The position numbers and the translations under genes are program-made. Under the pieces are notes generated by a model. That model was not told the origin of the DNA. It did no database searches and was given only the letters and a program-made list of their open reading frames with translations. Shown piece after piece: positions 9,332-17,155 of a DNA stretch of 64,000 nt. This stretch comes from Ancrocorticia populi (lineage in GTDB: Bacteria > Actinomycetota > Actinomycetes > Actinomycetales > Actinomycetaceae). The stretch covers positions 112,403-176,402 of the forward strand of contig NZ_QETB01000006.1 of assembly GCF_003123745.1 (NCBI RefSeq), given 5' to 3'. The stretch's first letter is position 1, and each line of letters starts with the position of its first letter.

Positions 9332-11878
9332 CTACTTAAGCTCGCTGCAGCGTGCCAACACTGCCACCGGCAGGGTGTCGAGCACTTGCGCCAGGCCAAC
9401 CGCACCCTCGCCAAACTCGTTCCCCGAAAGGACATCGCGCCACTGCCCGGAAGGAAGCACCACGGTGTGATCCGCAAAGCCCCCATTATCCGCAAGCTGG
9501 TGCGGCAATCTCTGCACGATCACCGCAACATCCGGGACGCCATCGAGCGTCCGGGAGAAGGCATACGCGTGTCCCGTGGTAACCGGCAGGGGAGTGAAGC
9601 CCGAATGGCCCGAAGCGAACGTTTGGGGCCGCTCGCGGCGCAAGCGCAGGATTCGCGATGTGATCCAAAGCTTCTTCTGGTCTAAGGTCGCGTTCCCGGG
9701 CAGCGTATCGCGTTCGTCTAGGTCGGCGAGCATCTGGCCGATAGCCTCGTAATCCACCGGGCGCCGGTTATCCGGGTCCACGAGAGAATTCTGTGTGATT
9801 TCCTCGCCCTGATAGTTATCGGCCACGCCCAGAATCGTCAGAGCGATCGTCTTTTGGGTCAGCGTTGTGACATCACGTGAGATCTGTGTGCGGGCATAGG
9901 CATCGGTCAGATCCCTGAGAGTGTCCTCATTCGAAAGGATTGCCCGTGCGTAAGAGTAGAGAGCCTCCTCCTGTTCGGTGGATGGATCCGTCCACGTAGT
10001 CCATGACTTTTGCTCGCGGGCGGCTTTCTCTAGATAGGCCACAAGGCGATCAATTTCGATGGGGCCATCCGGGCGCCACGTCCCGGCGATTGTTTGCCAC
10101 AGGAGATTTTCGATCTGGCCGTCGATGTCTCGCGGACGGTCCGGAGCGTGGCGTGCGCGGAGATTAGTGACGAGGCTGCGCCAAAGGCTTGGCCACTCAG
10201 AAAGTATCGAGATTGCCGCACGGGTGTCCTCCCCGCGCTTTGTGTCGTGGGTTGTCAAAGTAGTCATTGTGACCGGCCAGTGTGCCGTCGTGTTGGCGAC
10301 CCAAGAGGAAAGATCGTCCGTGGAAATCGCGGCGCGGGAGGGATCGCCGCCCACCTCATTGGCGCTAGTAAGGGGAGTGTAGCGGTAAAAGGCCGTATCC
10401 TCGACGCCCTTGGCCATAACGGCCCCACACGCCTGCTGGAAGCGAATGATCGCTTCTGCCCGGGCATCCTCGAAGGTCCTGCCCGCGGAGCCAACCTCTT
10501 GACCCGTGAGCAGATCCACCACTACATCAAGCGAGGTAGCTGCGTCCTCGTCTAGCTCAGGGCGGGCACGGGCGGCGGCATCGCATACTGCCTGCTCGGA
10601 CACCGGGGGTGCCGGTTCGGTCGGCACAATGTAGGCGCGGTAGCGGTCCATGGCGACGATCAGCGCTGATAGTGCGCTGAAGAGCGAACCCCGCGTGTGG
10701 TCGCGCAGACGGATATCGGCGTGACAGACCTTGACCAACAGATCCGTCAGCCGGACAATCTCAGCCTTGAGAGAGGTATCGAGAATCTGGCGCTTAGCCT
10801 TGGCTTCGATAGATTCGAAGCTTTCGGTCACGTTGGACAGCTCCACGTATTGGGCCAAGAGGAGGCCCACCCCGGCCGGATCCGTAAGGGCGGCGCCGAT
10901 GCGCCACGATGCGTCGTATCCTGTGGTGCCTGAACACCGCCAATCAGGAGGAAGCTCTTCGTCCCCTTCAATAATCTTCTCGGCCACGATCCATGCGCCG
11001 CCCGTGGCCTTGTGCAGACGCGCCATGTATTGGCGAGGATCCGCTAAACCGTCCGGATGATCGATTCTAAAGGCGTCAATATACCCGGTGTCGTGAAGTT
11101 CGAGGAGCAGGGCGTGAGAACCGGCGAATACTTCACGATCTTCGACTCGAATGGCGGCGAGCGTATCAACGTCAAAGAAGCGCCGATAGTTCAACTCCTC
11201 TTCCGCTACTCGCCAGTAAGCCAACCTGTAGAACTGGCTATCAAGCATGTCAGCCAGCGGAAGCGCCTCGGTTTGGGCACGGACTGGAAAGACGTGTTCG
11301 TAGTAGCGCACTACGTATTGTTCTCCCACGTCCTCGAATCCCGGCACCACCATCTTTTCGAGTGAGATTTCGCCATTGGCCAGTACGGTCCCGATGCGGT
11401 TGCCAAGCACCGGCATGAGTAGGCCATCTTGGGCCTCGCTCAGTTCGATATCGAACCAATTGGCATACGGGGATTCGGCGCCTTCGCGAAGAACGGACCA
11501 CAGGGCCCGGTTCAAATAGAGCGGCGTGGGTACGGCCATGTGATTGGGGACAACATCCACCACCACGCCCATGCCCGCCGCGTGGGCGGCATCCGCGAGG
11601 CGTTGGAAGCCAATTCGCCCTCCCATGGGCTCCGAGATCTTCGTGTGATCCACAACGTCATACCCGTGAGTGGAACCTGGAGCGGCCTGAAGAATCGGAG
11701 AACAGTAGACGTCCGTGATCCCGAGGGTCTTAAGGTATGGGATGATCTGTGTGGCATCATCGAAGGTGAACTGGGGGCCGAGCTGAAGCCGGTATGTTGA
11801 TACGGGCTGGCGTTTATCCGGCGCCGGCGCATGAGTCAACTGAACAGGAATCTTCCGTGTATCTGTAACCTCGGTCAT
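9332..11878 (-). CDS. treY: maltooligosyltrehalose synthase
   Basis: Rearranges the reducing-end alpha-1,4 bond of maltodextrins into the alpha,alpha-1,1 bond of trehalose. The 848-residue GH13 protein begins with the family motif STYRLQL and shows VVVDVVPNHMA, FRIDHPDGLADP (nucleophile Asp) and a VAEKIIEGDEELP segment with the acid/base Glu. It starts 9 nt after the glgX stop and is followed by treZ. The three genes together give a complete glycogen-to-trehalose route. Confidence 0.96.
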   Translation of the reverse strand: MTEVTDTRKIPVQLTHAPAPDKRQPVSTYRLQLGPQFTFDDATQIIPYLKTLGITDVYCSPILQAAPGSTHGYDVVDHTKISEPMGGRIGFQRLADAAHAAGMGVVVDVVPNHMAVPTPLYLNRALWSVLREGAESPYANWFDIELSEAQDGLLMPVLGNRIGTVLANGEISLEKMVVPGFEDVGEQYVVRYYEHVFPVRAQTEALPLADMLDSQFYRLAYWRVAEEELNYRRFFDVDTLAAIRVEDREVFAGSHALLLELHDTGYIDAFRIDHPDGLADPRQYMARLHKATGGAWIVAEKIIEGDEELPPDWRCSGTTGYDASWRIGAALTDPAGVGLLLAQYVELSNVTESFESIEAKAKRQILDTSLKAEIVRLTDLLVKVCHADIRLRDHTRGSLFSALSALIVAMDRYRAYIVPTEPAPPVSEQAVCDAAARARPELDEDAATSLDVVVDLLTGQEVGSAGRTFEDARAEAIIRFQQACGAVMAKGVEDTAFYRYTPLTSANEVGGDPSRAAISTDDLSSWVANTTAHWPVTMTTLTTHDTKRGEDTRAAISILSEWPSLWRSLVTNLRARHAPDRPRDIDGQIENLLWQTIAGTWRPDGPIEIDRLVAYLEKAAREQKSWTTWTDPSTEQEEALYSYARAILSNEDTLRDLTDAYARTQISRDVTTLTQKTIALTILGVADNYQGEEITQNSLVDPDNRRPVDYEAIGQMLADLDERDTLPGNATLDQKKLWITSRILRLRRERPQTFASGHSGFTPLPVTTGHAYAFSRTLDGVPDVAVIVQRLPHQLADNGGFADHTVVLPSGQWRDVLSGNEFGEGAVGLAQVLDTLPVAVLARCSELK

Positions 11879-11887
11879 ATCCCGACC

Positions 11888-14131
11888 TTACTTCACCGTG
11901 GCGGATTCCTCATCTTCTGCCGAGACTTCGTCCCATGAACGTGCCTCGGGCCGTGGATCGGCGAAGTTAGAAACGGATTCGATATTGGAGTCCTCTTCCT
12001 CGTTTGCCTTGGTAGGCTCCGAAGAGGTGTCGCGGATCAACACGCGCATGGCGCGCCCATCTACACGGAACGACTCTCCGGCAGCGTATAGCCTCTCATT
12101 GTCAAGATTCGTGCCGGTATCCAGCACGTCTCTCCAAGACTTGCCGTACGTTTCGTCAGGTAGCGAGAAGGTCTGCTCATTAGCATCGGCATTGATTGCC
12201 ATGATGATGTCATCATCAACGATCTCATTACCGCGGTGATCAGGCTCCCGGATAGCCTTGCCGTTCAAGTACACCATAAGGGAACGAGCGAACCCTGCTT
12301 GCCAATCCGCATCCTCCATCCAGGAGGCGTCGGGTCGGAACCACTCGATTTCACCCACATCCGAACTGCCACCACGTTGGGATGAGCCAGCGAAGAAGCG
12401 CCGCCTCTGGAGTACGGGGTGATCACGCCGGAAGTGGATGAGTCGGGAAGTGAAATCGAGCAGTGCGCGCTGAGGGGCACTGAGATCCCAATCGATCCAC
12501 GTGATCTCATTGTCTTGGCAATAAGTGTTGTTGTTGCCTCCCTGAGTACGGCCCATCTCATCGCCATGGCATATCATCGGAACTCCCTGTGACAACATGA
12601 GTGTGGTCAAGAAGTTGCGCACTTGCCTGGCGCGGAGGTTGAGAACTTCGGGATCGTCCGTAGGACCCTCGGCGCCGCAGTTCCAAGATCTGTTGTTGGA
12701 TTCGCCGTCGTTCCCGCCCTCTAAATTGGCTTCGTTGTGCTTATCGTTATACGCAACAAGGTCGCGCAGGGTAAAACCATCGTGGGCGGTCACGAAGTTG
12801 ATGGAGGCGAATGGGCGGCGCCCAGAGCTCTCGTATAGATCTGAAGAACCTGTCAGGCGGGAGGCTAGCTCAGAGAGCATGGCGGGCTCGCCACGCCAGA
12901 AATCACGTACCGTATCTCTGTACTGCCCATTCCACTCTGTCCACAGGGGAGGGAAGCCACCCACGTTGTAGCCGCCTTCCCCAATGTCCCACGGCTCGGC
13001 AATCAGCTTAACCTGAGAGATAAGCGGATCCTGATGAATGATGTCAAAGAAGGAAGAAAGCTTATCCACTGCGTGGAGTTCACGTGCCAGCGTGGAGGCC
13101 AGATCGAACCGAAACCCGTCCACGTGCATATCTGTGATCCAATAGCGCAGGGAATCCATGATGAGCTGGAGCGATGAGGGCGAGCGCATATTGAGAGAGT
13201 TTCCGGTACCAGTGGTATCGAAGTAGTGTTCCTCATCGTCCTCAACCAAGCGGTAATACGAAGGATTGTCGATACCCTTGAAAGAGAGCGTGGGCCCCAT
13301 ATGGTTTCCCTCGGCGGTGTGGTTATACACCACATCCATGATCACTTCAATGCCAGCCTCATGGAACGTTTTCACCATGGACTTGAACTCGTGGACCTGA
13401 CCATAGGAGCTACTTGAAGCCGAGTATGCGTTGTGAGGCGCGAAGAACCCGATTGTGTTGTACCCCCAGTAGTTGGAGAGCCCCTTGTCCTGCAAAGACG
13501 TGTCATTGACGAACTGGTGACACGGCATGAGCTCGATAGCCGTAATACCCAGATCCTCCAGATGATCGAGGATGGGTGGGCAGCAGAGCCCCATATAGGT
13601 TCCACGCAGGTCCTCGGGCACATCTGGGTGGAGCATCGTCATGCCGCGCACATGGGCCTCGTAAATGATGGTCTCGTTGTATTCATGGCCGGGTGGCCGG
13701 TCATGGCCCCAATCAAAGTACGGGTTGATCACTACGGACGTCATCGTGTGCCCGAGTGAATCTAGCTCCTTACGCTTTGAGGGATCGTTGAAATCGTAAG
13801 AGAAGAGAGCCTGATCATTGGTGATCTCTCCATCGATGGCCTTCGCATACGGATCGAGAAGTAACTTGGATGGATCGCAACGCAGACCCTGCGCAGGTTC
13901 GTAGGGCCCGTAAACGCGGTATCCGTAGCGCTGTCCCGGTGCTATTCCGGGTAGGTAGCAGTGCCACACAGAGGAATCGACCTCGGTGAGTTGAATGGTC
14001 TCTTCCTCGTGGTCTTCGGTGAGAAGCACCAACTCCACACTATCTGCGATTGAGGAGTAGATAGCGAAGTTTGTGCCACTGCCATCGAAGGTGGCCCCAA
14101 GAGGATAAGGATGTCCTGGCCAAATTTGCAT
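11888..14131 (-). CDS. glgX: glycogen debranching enzyme GlgX
   Basis: An isoamylase-type GH13 enzyme that removes alpha-1,6 branches from glycogen limit dextrins, feeding linear chains to TreY. The 747 residues include an N-terminal CBM48 domain and barrel motifs MDVVYNHTAEGNHMGPT, FRFDLASTLAR (nucleophile), AEPWDIGEGGY (acid/base) and NFVTAHDGFTLRDL. The C-terminal 40 or so residues are acidic and low in complexity (about 705-747), a tail not needed for the fold. It is first of the glgX-treY-treZ operon, and its promoter should lie in 14132-14294. Confidence 0.95.
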   Translation of the reverse strand: MQIWPGHPYPLGATFDGSGTNFAIYSSIADSVELVLLTEDHEEETIQLTEVDSSVWHCYLPGIAPGQRYGYRVYGPYEPAQGLRCDPSKLLLDPYAKAIDGEITNDQALFSYDFNDPSKRKELDSLGHTMTSVVINPYFDWGHDRPPGHEYNETIIYEAHVRGMTMLHPDVPEDLRGTYMGLCCPPILDHLEDLGITAIELMPCHQFVNDTSLQDKGLSNYWGYNTIGFFAPHNAYSASSSSYGQVHEFKSMVKTFHEAGIEVIMDVVYNHTAEGNHMGPTLSFKGIDNPSYYRLVEDDEEHYFDTTGTGNSLNMRSPSSLQLIMDSLRYWITDMHVDGFRFDLASTLARELHAVDKLSSFFDIIHQDPLISQVKLIAEPWDIGEGGYNVGGFPPLWTEWNGQYRDTVRDFWRGEPAMLSELASRLTGSSDLYESSGRRPFASINFVTAHDGFTLRDLVAYNDKHNEANLEGGNDGESNNRSWNCGAEGPTDDPEVLNLRARQVRNFLTTLMLSQGVPMICHGDEMGRTQGGNNNTYCQDNEITWIDWDLSAPQRALLDFTSRLIHFRRDHPVLQRRRFFAGSSQRGGSSDVGEIEWFRPDASWMEDADWQAGFARSLMVYLNGKAIREPDHRGNEIVDDDIIMAINADANEQTFSLPDETYGKSWRDVLDTGTNLDNERLYAAGESFRVDGRAMRVLIRDTSSEPTKANEEEDSNIESVSNFADPRPEARSWDEVSAEDEESATVK

Positions 14132-14234
14132 GAAATAAGCATCCCACGTCTGGCCGTTGTTCGCGATATATATGGTGTGAGGTCTGCGAATTACGCCCTA
14201 AGCGACTGCCATTAAGCACATTAGCCCCATAAGA

Positions 14235-14278
14235 CTAATTGTTTCTAATTAGCCTACATAAGCTAATTGAACCTAATT
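14235..14278. promoter_or_regulatory. four CTAATT boxes upstream of the satD-like gene
   Basis: CTAATT occurs at 14235, 14245, 14263 and 14273, giving 10, 18 and 10 bp steps, so each pair is on one helical face. Two of the copies lie in related CATAAG(A)CTAATTG contexts (from 14229 and 14257). The array sits just before a -10-like TATGGT (14283-14288) and the start of a gene whose product ends in a helix-turn-helix. It is a likely operator for autoregulation. It may also affect divergent glgX. Confidence 0.55.
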
Positions 14279-14294
14279 GCGGTATGGTTGATGC

Positions 14295-14906
14295 ATGTTT
14301 GTTGTCACTATGGATCAGAAGGATTCGCGCCACGATACGGACCGAGTCCCGGATCTCCTGACTCGGCTGGATTCCCTCGAGACTGTGGGAGGCTTCGCGC
14401 GAACAGTTGGGGATGAGGTGCAAGGCGCGCTCGCGAACGCGGGCCAAGTAGTTCGCGCTGTCCGTATTGGCTTGTGGTCCGGGCGCTGGCACATTGGCAT
14501 CGGCTGTGGGAGGGCGGAATCCACAGATGTTTTTGCCGACGACGACGCCATGCGCTCAGCCCGCAGTCCCGCATTCATCAGGGCACGCGAGGCGGTGGAG
14601 GCTTCCAAGAAGTACACCGTATCCGTTGCCGTTGTGGGGGCGGATGCCGAGCTTGCGGGCGATGCTCAAGCGGTTCTCCAACTGATTGGCGTCATTATCG
14701 ATTCTCGGACTGATGCACAGCGCGAAGTTGTGGAACTGGCAGGCGAGGGTCTCAGCGGCCAGAAGATCGCCAAACAACTGGGGATCAGTGAGGCGTCAGT
14801 TTCTCGACGGCGCAGCCTTTCGAGGATCTCGGAGGAAGAGGCGGGCTGGCCCGCGGTGCGGCGGCTACTGACGGAATTGGACGCTGTTAAAGGAGGTGCG
14901 TCATGA
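14295..14906 (+). CDS. SatD family protein with C-terminal helix-turn-helix
   Basis: A 203-residue protein. The first 120 residues resemble SatD: MFVVTMDQKDSR, a VGDEVQGAL segment and WHIGIGCG, followed by a SPAFIRAREAVEASKK helix. The C-terminal part (about residues 152-175, EGLSGQKIAKQLGISEASVS) is a clear helix-turn-helix, so it probably binds DNA. SatD belongs to an acid-tolerance/secretion operon in streptococci; its biochemical role is not settled. There is no Shine-Dalgarno, but TATGGT lies 6 nt before the ATG, as in leaderless transcripts. It overlaps the next gene by 4 nt. Confidence 0.72.
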   Translation: MFVVTMDQKDSRHDTDRVPDLLTRLDSLETVGGFARTVGDEVQGALANAGQVVRAVRIGLWSGRWHIGIGCGRAESTDVFADDDAMRSARSPAFIRAREAVEASKKYTVSVAVVGADAELAGDAQAVLQLIGVIIDSRTDAQREVVELAGEGLSGQKIAKQLGISEASVSRRRSLSRISEEEAGWPAVRRLLTELDAVKGGAS

Positions 14907-15304
14907 CCGTGGTAATCCTGCTCAGTGCGCTTGTAGCCTCGGCACTGCTTGGGTGGCTAGCCGTGGAACTTGTGTTTCGGCTGGCGCATGTTCGCGAGTC
15001 TGCCGGCGGGCCGCCACGGCGTGGTGGGTACGAGGCCACGATGCTGCCCGAACCGGGGCCAGTTGAAGTGCTGCGGGGTGGTATGTGGATCGGTGTGTTG
15101 GAGAGGATCGCTATCACGGGTGCGATCTTGGCGGGCGCATCGGGTTTGATCGCCGCCGTTGTGGCTATTAAGGGACTGGGGCGGTGGTCAGAGCTTCAAG
15201 CAAATCCCGCGCTCAACGAGCGTTTCATCATAGGCACGCTGGCTTCCTACCTAATGGCGGGCGTATGCGGCTTCGTTGGCGTGTGGGCCATGGGCCTGGT
15301 CTAG
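14903..15304 (+). CDS. small membrane protein, SatE/DUF3307-like C-terminal part
   Basis: A 133-residue protein with an N-terminal membrane helix (residues 3-22), a hydrophilic stretch, and two or three more helices (about 62-88 and 110-133). The order GVLERIAITGAIL ... VAIKGLGRW ... ERFIIGTLASYLMAG resembles the C-terminal half of SatE/DUF3307 membrane proteins, but the usual N-terminal part is missing. It is coupled to the SatD-like gene (ATGA overlap, AAAGGAGG upstream), so the two form a regulator-membrane pair. Function is unknown. Confidence 0.6.
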   Translation: MTVVILLSALVASALLGWLAVELVFRLAHVRESAGGPPRRGGYEATMLPEPGPVEVLRGGMWIGVLERIAITGAILAGASGLIAAVVAIKGLGRWSELQANPALNERFIIGTLASYLMAGVCGFVGVWAMGLV

Positions 15305-15451
15305 CCGATCACCACACACGCTAGTGTGATGCGCCCACTGGTTCTGTTCCACCACCTGCTATTGGGGTCAATCGTGCTCATGGAAGTCTCCTCGGGGATC
15401 AATGCCTAGGCGATAGTGTAGGTCAAAGCACCCAGAGGCTGGGGAATGCGA

Positions 15452-15476
15452 AGAGGGCCCGCAATGCGGGCCCTCT
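15452..15476. terminator. GC-rich hairpin between satE-like gene and tRNA-Val
   Basis: AGAGGGCCCGC (15452-15462) pairs with GCGGGCCCTCT (15466-15476) around a 3-nt loop: 11 bp, perfect. It can terminate minus-strand transcripts from tRNA-Val and plus-strand transcripts from the satD-like pair. T-runs are weak on both sides. The stretch 15305-15451 before it shows no gene. Confidence 0.6.
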
Positions 15477-15481
15477 TGCTT

Positions 15482-15504
15482 CGAAAATGTCTCGACCATT
15501 TTCG
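15482..15504 (-). terminator. hairpin directly downstream of tRNA-Val(CAC)
   Basis: CGAAAATG (15482-15489) and CATTTTCG (15497-15504) form an 8-bp stem with a 7-nt loop, abutting the tRNA 3' end on the minus strand. It probably marks the 3' end or a processing site of the tRNA transcript, backed by the stronger hairpin at 15452-15476. Confidence 0.45.
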
Positions 15505-15576
15505 TGGGCCATACTGGGATCGAACCAGTGACCTCTTCCGTGTGAAGGAAGCGCGCTACCGCTGCGCTAATGGCCC
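15505..15576 (-). tRNA. tRNA-Val (anticodon CAC)
   Basis: A 72-nt cloverleaf read on the minus strand: acceptor GGGCCAT/ATGGCCC, D-arm TTAGCGCAGCGGTAGCGC, anticodon stem CTTCC/GGAAG with loop TTCACAC (anticodon CAC), and T-loop GGTTCGATCC. CCA is not encoded. It is nearly identical to tRNA-Val(GAC) at 15941-16012, which is on the opposite strand. Confidence 0.95.
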
Positions 15577-15666
15577 AGTGCAAACACCGAGGAAAACCTC
15601 AACGCGTGCCCAATGAGAATAGCCCGCAGATGCGTCAAAGCGCAAAGCGGTGGCACGTGGCGTGCA

Positions 15667-15732
15667 CCTCACCGGCTCAGTTGGACAGGGGGGAGGGAGG
15701 TTGCATATAGTTATGGAGCGCCGCCGGTGAGG
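15667..15732 (+). promoter_or_regulatory. likely promoter of the tRNA Gly-Cys-Val-Gly unit, framed by an inverted repeat
   Basis: TTGGAC (15681-15686) and TATAGT (15706-15711), with a 19-nt spacer, form a plausible -35/-10 pair 47 bp before the first tRNA-Gly. The pair is framed by perfect 10-bp inverted arms, CCTCACCGGC (15667-15676) and GCCGGTGAGG (15723-15732). The spacer is purine-rich (AGGGGGGAGGGAGG). Confidence 0.5.
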
Positions 15733-15757
15733 CAACAAACTGGCAGCGTAACGCCAT

Positions 15758-15830
15758 GCGGATGTGGCTCAGTTGGTAGAGCATCACCTTGCCAAGGTGA
15801 GGGTCGCGGGTTCGAGTCCCGTCATCCGCT
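15758..15830 (+). tRNA. tRNA-Gly (anticodon GCC), copy 1
   Basis: A 73-nt cloverleaf: acceptor GCGGATG/CATCCGC, anticodon stem TCACC/GGTGA with loop TTGCCAA (anticodon GCC), T-arm GCGGGTTCGAGTCCCGT. CCA is not encoded. It is identical over its whole length to the copy at 16060-16132; the flanks differ. Confidence 0.96.
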
Positions 15831-15864
15831 CGGAGGAACGGCAGTCTAACTGTCAATCCCGCAC

Positions 15865-15935
15865 GGTGGGTTGGCCGAGAGGCGAGGCAACGGCCTGCAA
15901 AGCCGTGTACACGGGTTCGAATCCCGTACCCACCT
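15865..15935 (+). tRNA. tRNA-Cys (anticodon GCA)
   Basis: A 71-nt cloverleaf: acceptor GGTGGGT/ACCCACC, anticodon stem ACGGC/GCCGT with loop CTGCAAA (anticodon GCA), T-arm ACGGGTTCGAATCCCGT. It lies 34 nt after tRNA-Gly copy 1 and 5 nt before tRNA-Val(GAC), so it is co-transcribed. Confidence 0.96.
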
Positions 15936-15940
15936 CGCAT

Positions 15941-16012
15941 GGGCGATTAGCGCAGCGGTAGCGCGCTTCCCTGACACGGAAGAGGTCACTGGTTCGATCC
16001 CAGTATCGCCCA
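15941..16012 (+). tRNA. tRNA-Val (anticodon GAC)
   Basis: A 72-nt cloverleaf: acceptor GGGCGAT/ATCGCCC, anticodon stem CTTCC/GGAAG with loop CTGACAC (anticodon GAC). It differs from the minus-strand tRNA-Val(CAC) only in the acceptor stem and anticodon loop, so the two form a 72-bp imperfect inverted repeat about 360 bp apart. Confidence 0.96.
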
Positions 16013-16016
16013 CTAG

Positions 16017-16039
16017 AACCCCGGTTTAACCGGGGTTTT
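16017..16039 (+). terminator. intrinsic terminator inside the tRNA cluster
   Basis: AACCCCGG and CCGGGGTT pair around TTTAA and are followed by TTTTA. It lies 4 nt after tRNA-Val(GAC) and before the second tRNA-Gly, so the last tRNA-Gly may be read less or have its own promoter. Confidence 0.75.
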
Positions 16040-16059
16040 ATGCTTCTTATGAGGCAACT

Positions 16060-16132
16060 GCGGATGTGGCTCAGTTGGTAGAGCATCACCTTGCCAAGGT
16101 GAGGGTCGCGGGTTCGAGTCCCGTCATCCGCT
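16060..16132 (+). tRNA. tRNA-Gly (anticodon GCC), copy 2
   Basis: Same 73-nt sequence as copy 1 at 15758-15830. It lies 20 nt after the terminator at 16017-16039. A short GC hairpin (ACGGGC 16146-16151, GCCCGT 16157-16162) follows and may end the transcript. Confidence 0.96.
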
Positions 16133-16188
16133 CCATCTTTCCTCCACGGGCATTAGGCCCGTCTGCTCATCAGTAGAAGGAGTTTTGT

Positions 16189-16241
16189 CCTTGAATACGA
16201 ACGTTGCCTCGTATATTACGAGGCTGACGCATTATTCAAGG
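16189..16241. other. nested two-stem inverted repeat, possible structured RNA
   Basis: Outer arms CCTTGAATA (16189-16197) and TATTCAAGG (16233-16241) enclose inner arms GCCTCGTA (16206-16213) and TACGAGGC (16217-16224), with a 3-nt terminal loop and a symmetric 8-by-8 internal loop. No coding sequence overlaps it. It lies between the tRNA cluster and the 3' end of the minus-strand amidotransferase. Candidate roles are a terminator, a small structured RNA or a remnant of a mobile element. Confidence 0.5.
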
Positions 16242-16292
16242 GCGAGACGGTCAGGCCTATATCGCTGGTAAGAGGTGCGGCCATGGTTTCGA

Positions 16293-17027
16293 TTACTCTC
16301 GCGCGTATTTCCTAGCAAAGTTTCTCAGGAGCGAATGCGAGGGAGCCACGTCTACGCCCTGCAGTACGGCCAGAGTTTGGGCGGCCTCTCCGCTGGGATA
16401 GTAGCCGTGGCCGTCATAAGCCATCACGCGCTGGGCCAAGGCATTTTGATCCAGCTCCGGGTGGAACTGAGTCGCATACATGTTCTTCCCAACCTTGAAC
16501 ATCTGTACGGGGCAGGGGCCGGAGGTCGCCAGTAACGTTGCTGTTTCTGGAAAATCGCGAATCGCCTCGGTATGGCCCACGTAAGCGTGGAAAGTGTCTG
16601 GTAAATCCTGCGCCACCGGATCGGCGCGGCCGGCATCGGTCAGTGAAATCGCGGGCGCGGATACGGTCTCACCGAACTTTGTATCCACCGTTCCGCCCTG
16701 ATGGAGGCCGAGGGTTGCAACCCCGTAACATGCGCCAAAGAAGGGAAAGTCCCGCGGCACCAACGAGTCGAGCAACCCAGCCATTTCGCGTTCCACTCGG
16801 TGTTGGAGTGCGGACTTTTCTTCGGAAGGCATGGAGGCGTTGAACGGGCTACCGCCCACGAGGATCCCGGAAATCGCATCCAGATCAAGTTCGGGCAGCG
16901 GATGCAGATCCACCCGAACGTGCCGAAGTTGATCCTGAATAAGCCCACAGTGCTTCAGGAACGAAAGGTACTCCGCCCGCGCCAGTTGTGGCTCGGGACG
17001 CGAAGAGATGAGGACGAATGGCTTCAC
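16293..17027 (-). CDS. class I glutamine amidotransferase-like protein
   Basis: A 244-residue protein with the GuaA-like glutamine amidotransferase fold. The nucleophile elbow is FFGACYGVATLG (Cys near residue 99) and the catalytic His is in QFHPELD (about 191). The SGILVGGSPFNAS segment near the N-terminus is also typical. No synthetase domain is fused, so it belongs to the stand-alone group whose substrate is often unknown. It is divergent from thrS and transcribed alone. Confidence 0.85.
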   Translation of the reverse strand: MKPFVLISSRPEPQLARAEYLSFLKHCGLIQDQLRHVRVDLHPLPELDLDAISGILVGGSPFNASMPSEEKSALQHRVEREMAGLLDSLVPRDFPFFGACYGVATLGLHQGGTVDTKFGETVSAPAISLTDAGRADPVAQDLPDTFHAYVGHTEAIRDFPETATLLATSGPCPVQMFKVGKNMYATQFHPELDQNALAQRVMAYDGHGYYPSGEAAQTLAVLQGVDVAPSHSLLRNFARKYARE

Positions 17028-17155
17028 CCTCGCATTATAAATGGTGGGGTGGGTGGATGGGGGATGAGGAATCGTCGTCGGTATAAAAAGCCGAGTAGGA
17101 TATACCCGGTACGTGCCCTCGTATGTGCGTACAAGACCTAGATAAAGGAGACCAC

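Noticed and set aside
9304..9495. N-terminal extension of treZ by 64 codons
   Set aside because: It overlaps treY, and the ATG at 9303 has a good ribosome binding site and gives the usual family N-terminus.
17043..17070. G-quadruplex in the thrS leader
   Set aside because: G runs are uneven (two of them only GG), so at most a weak two-layer structure is possible.
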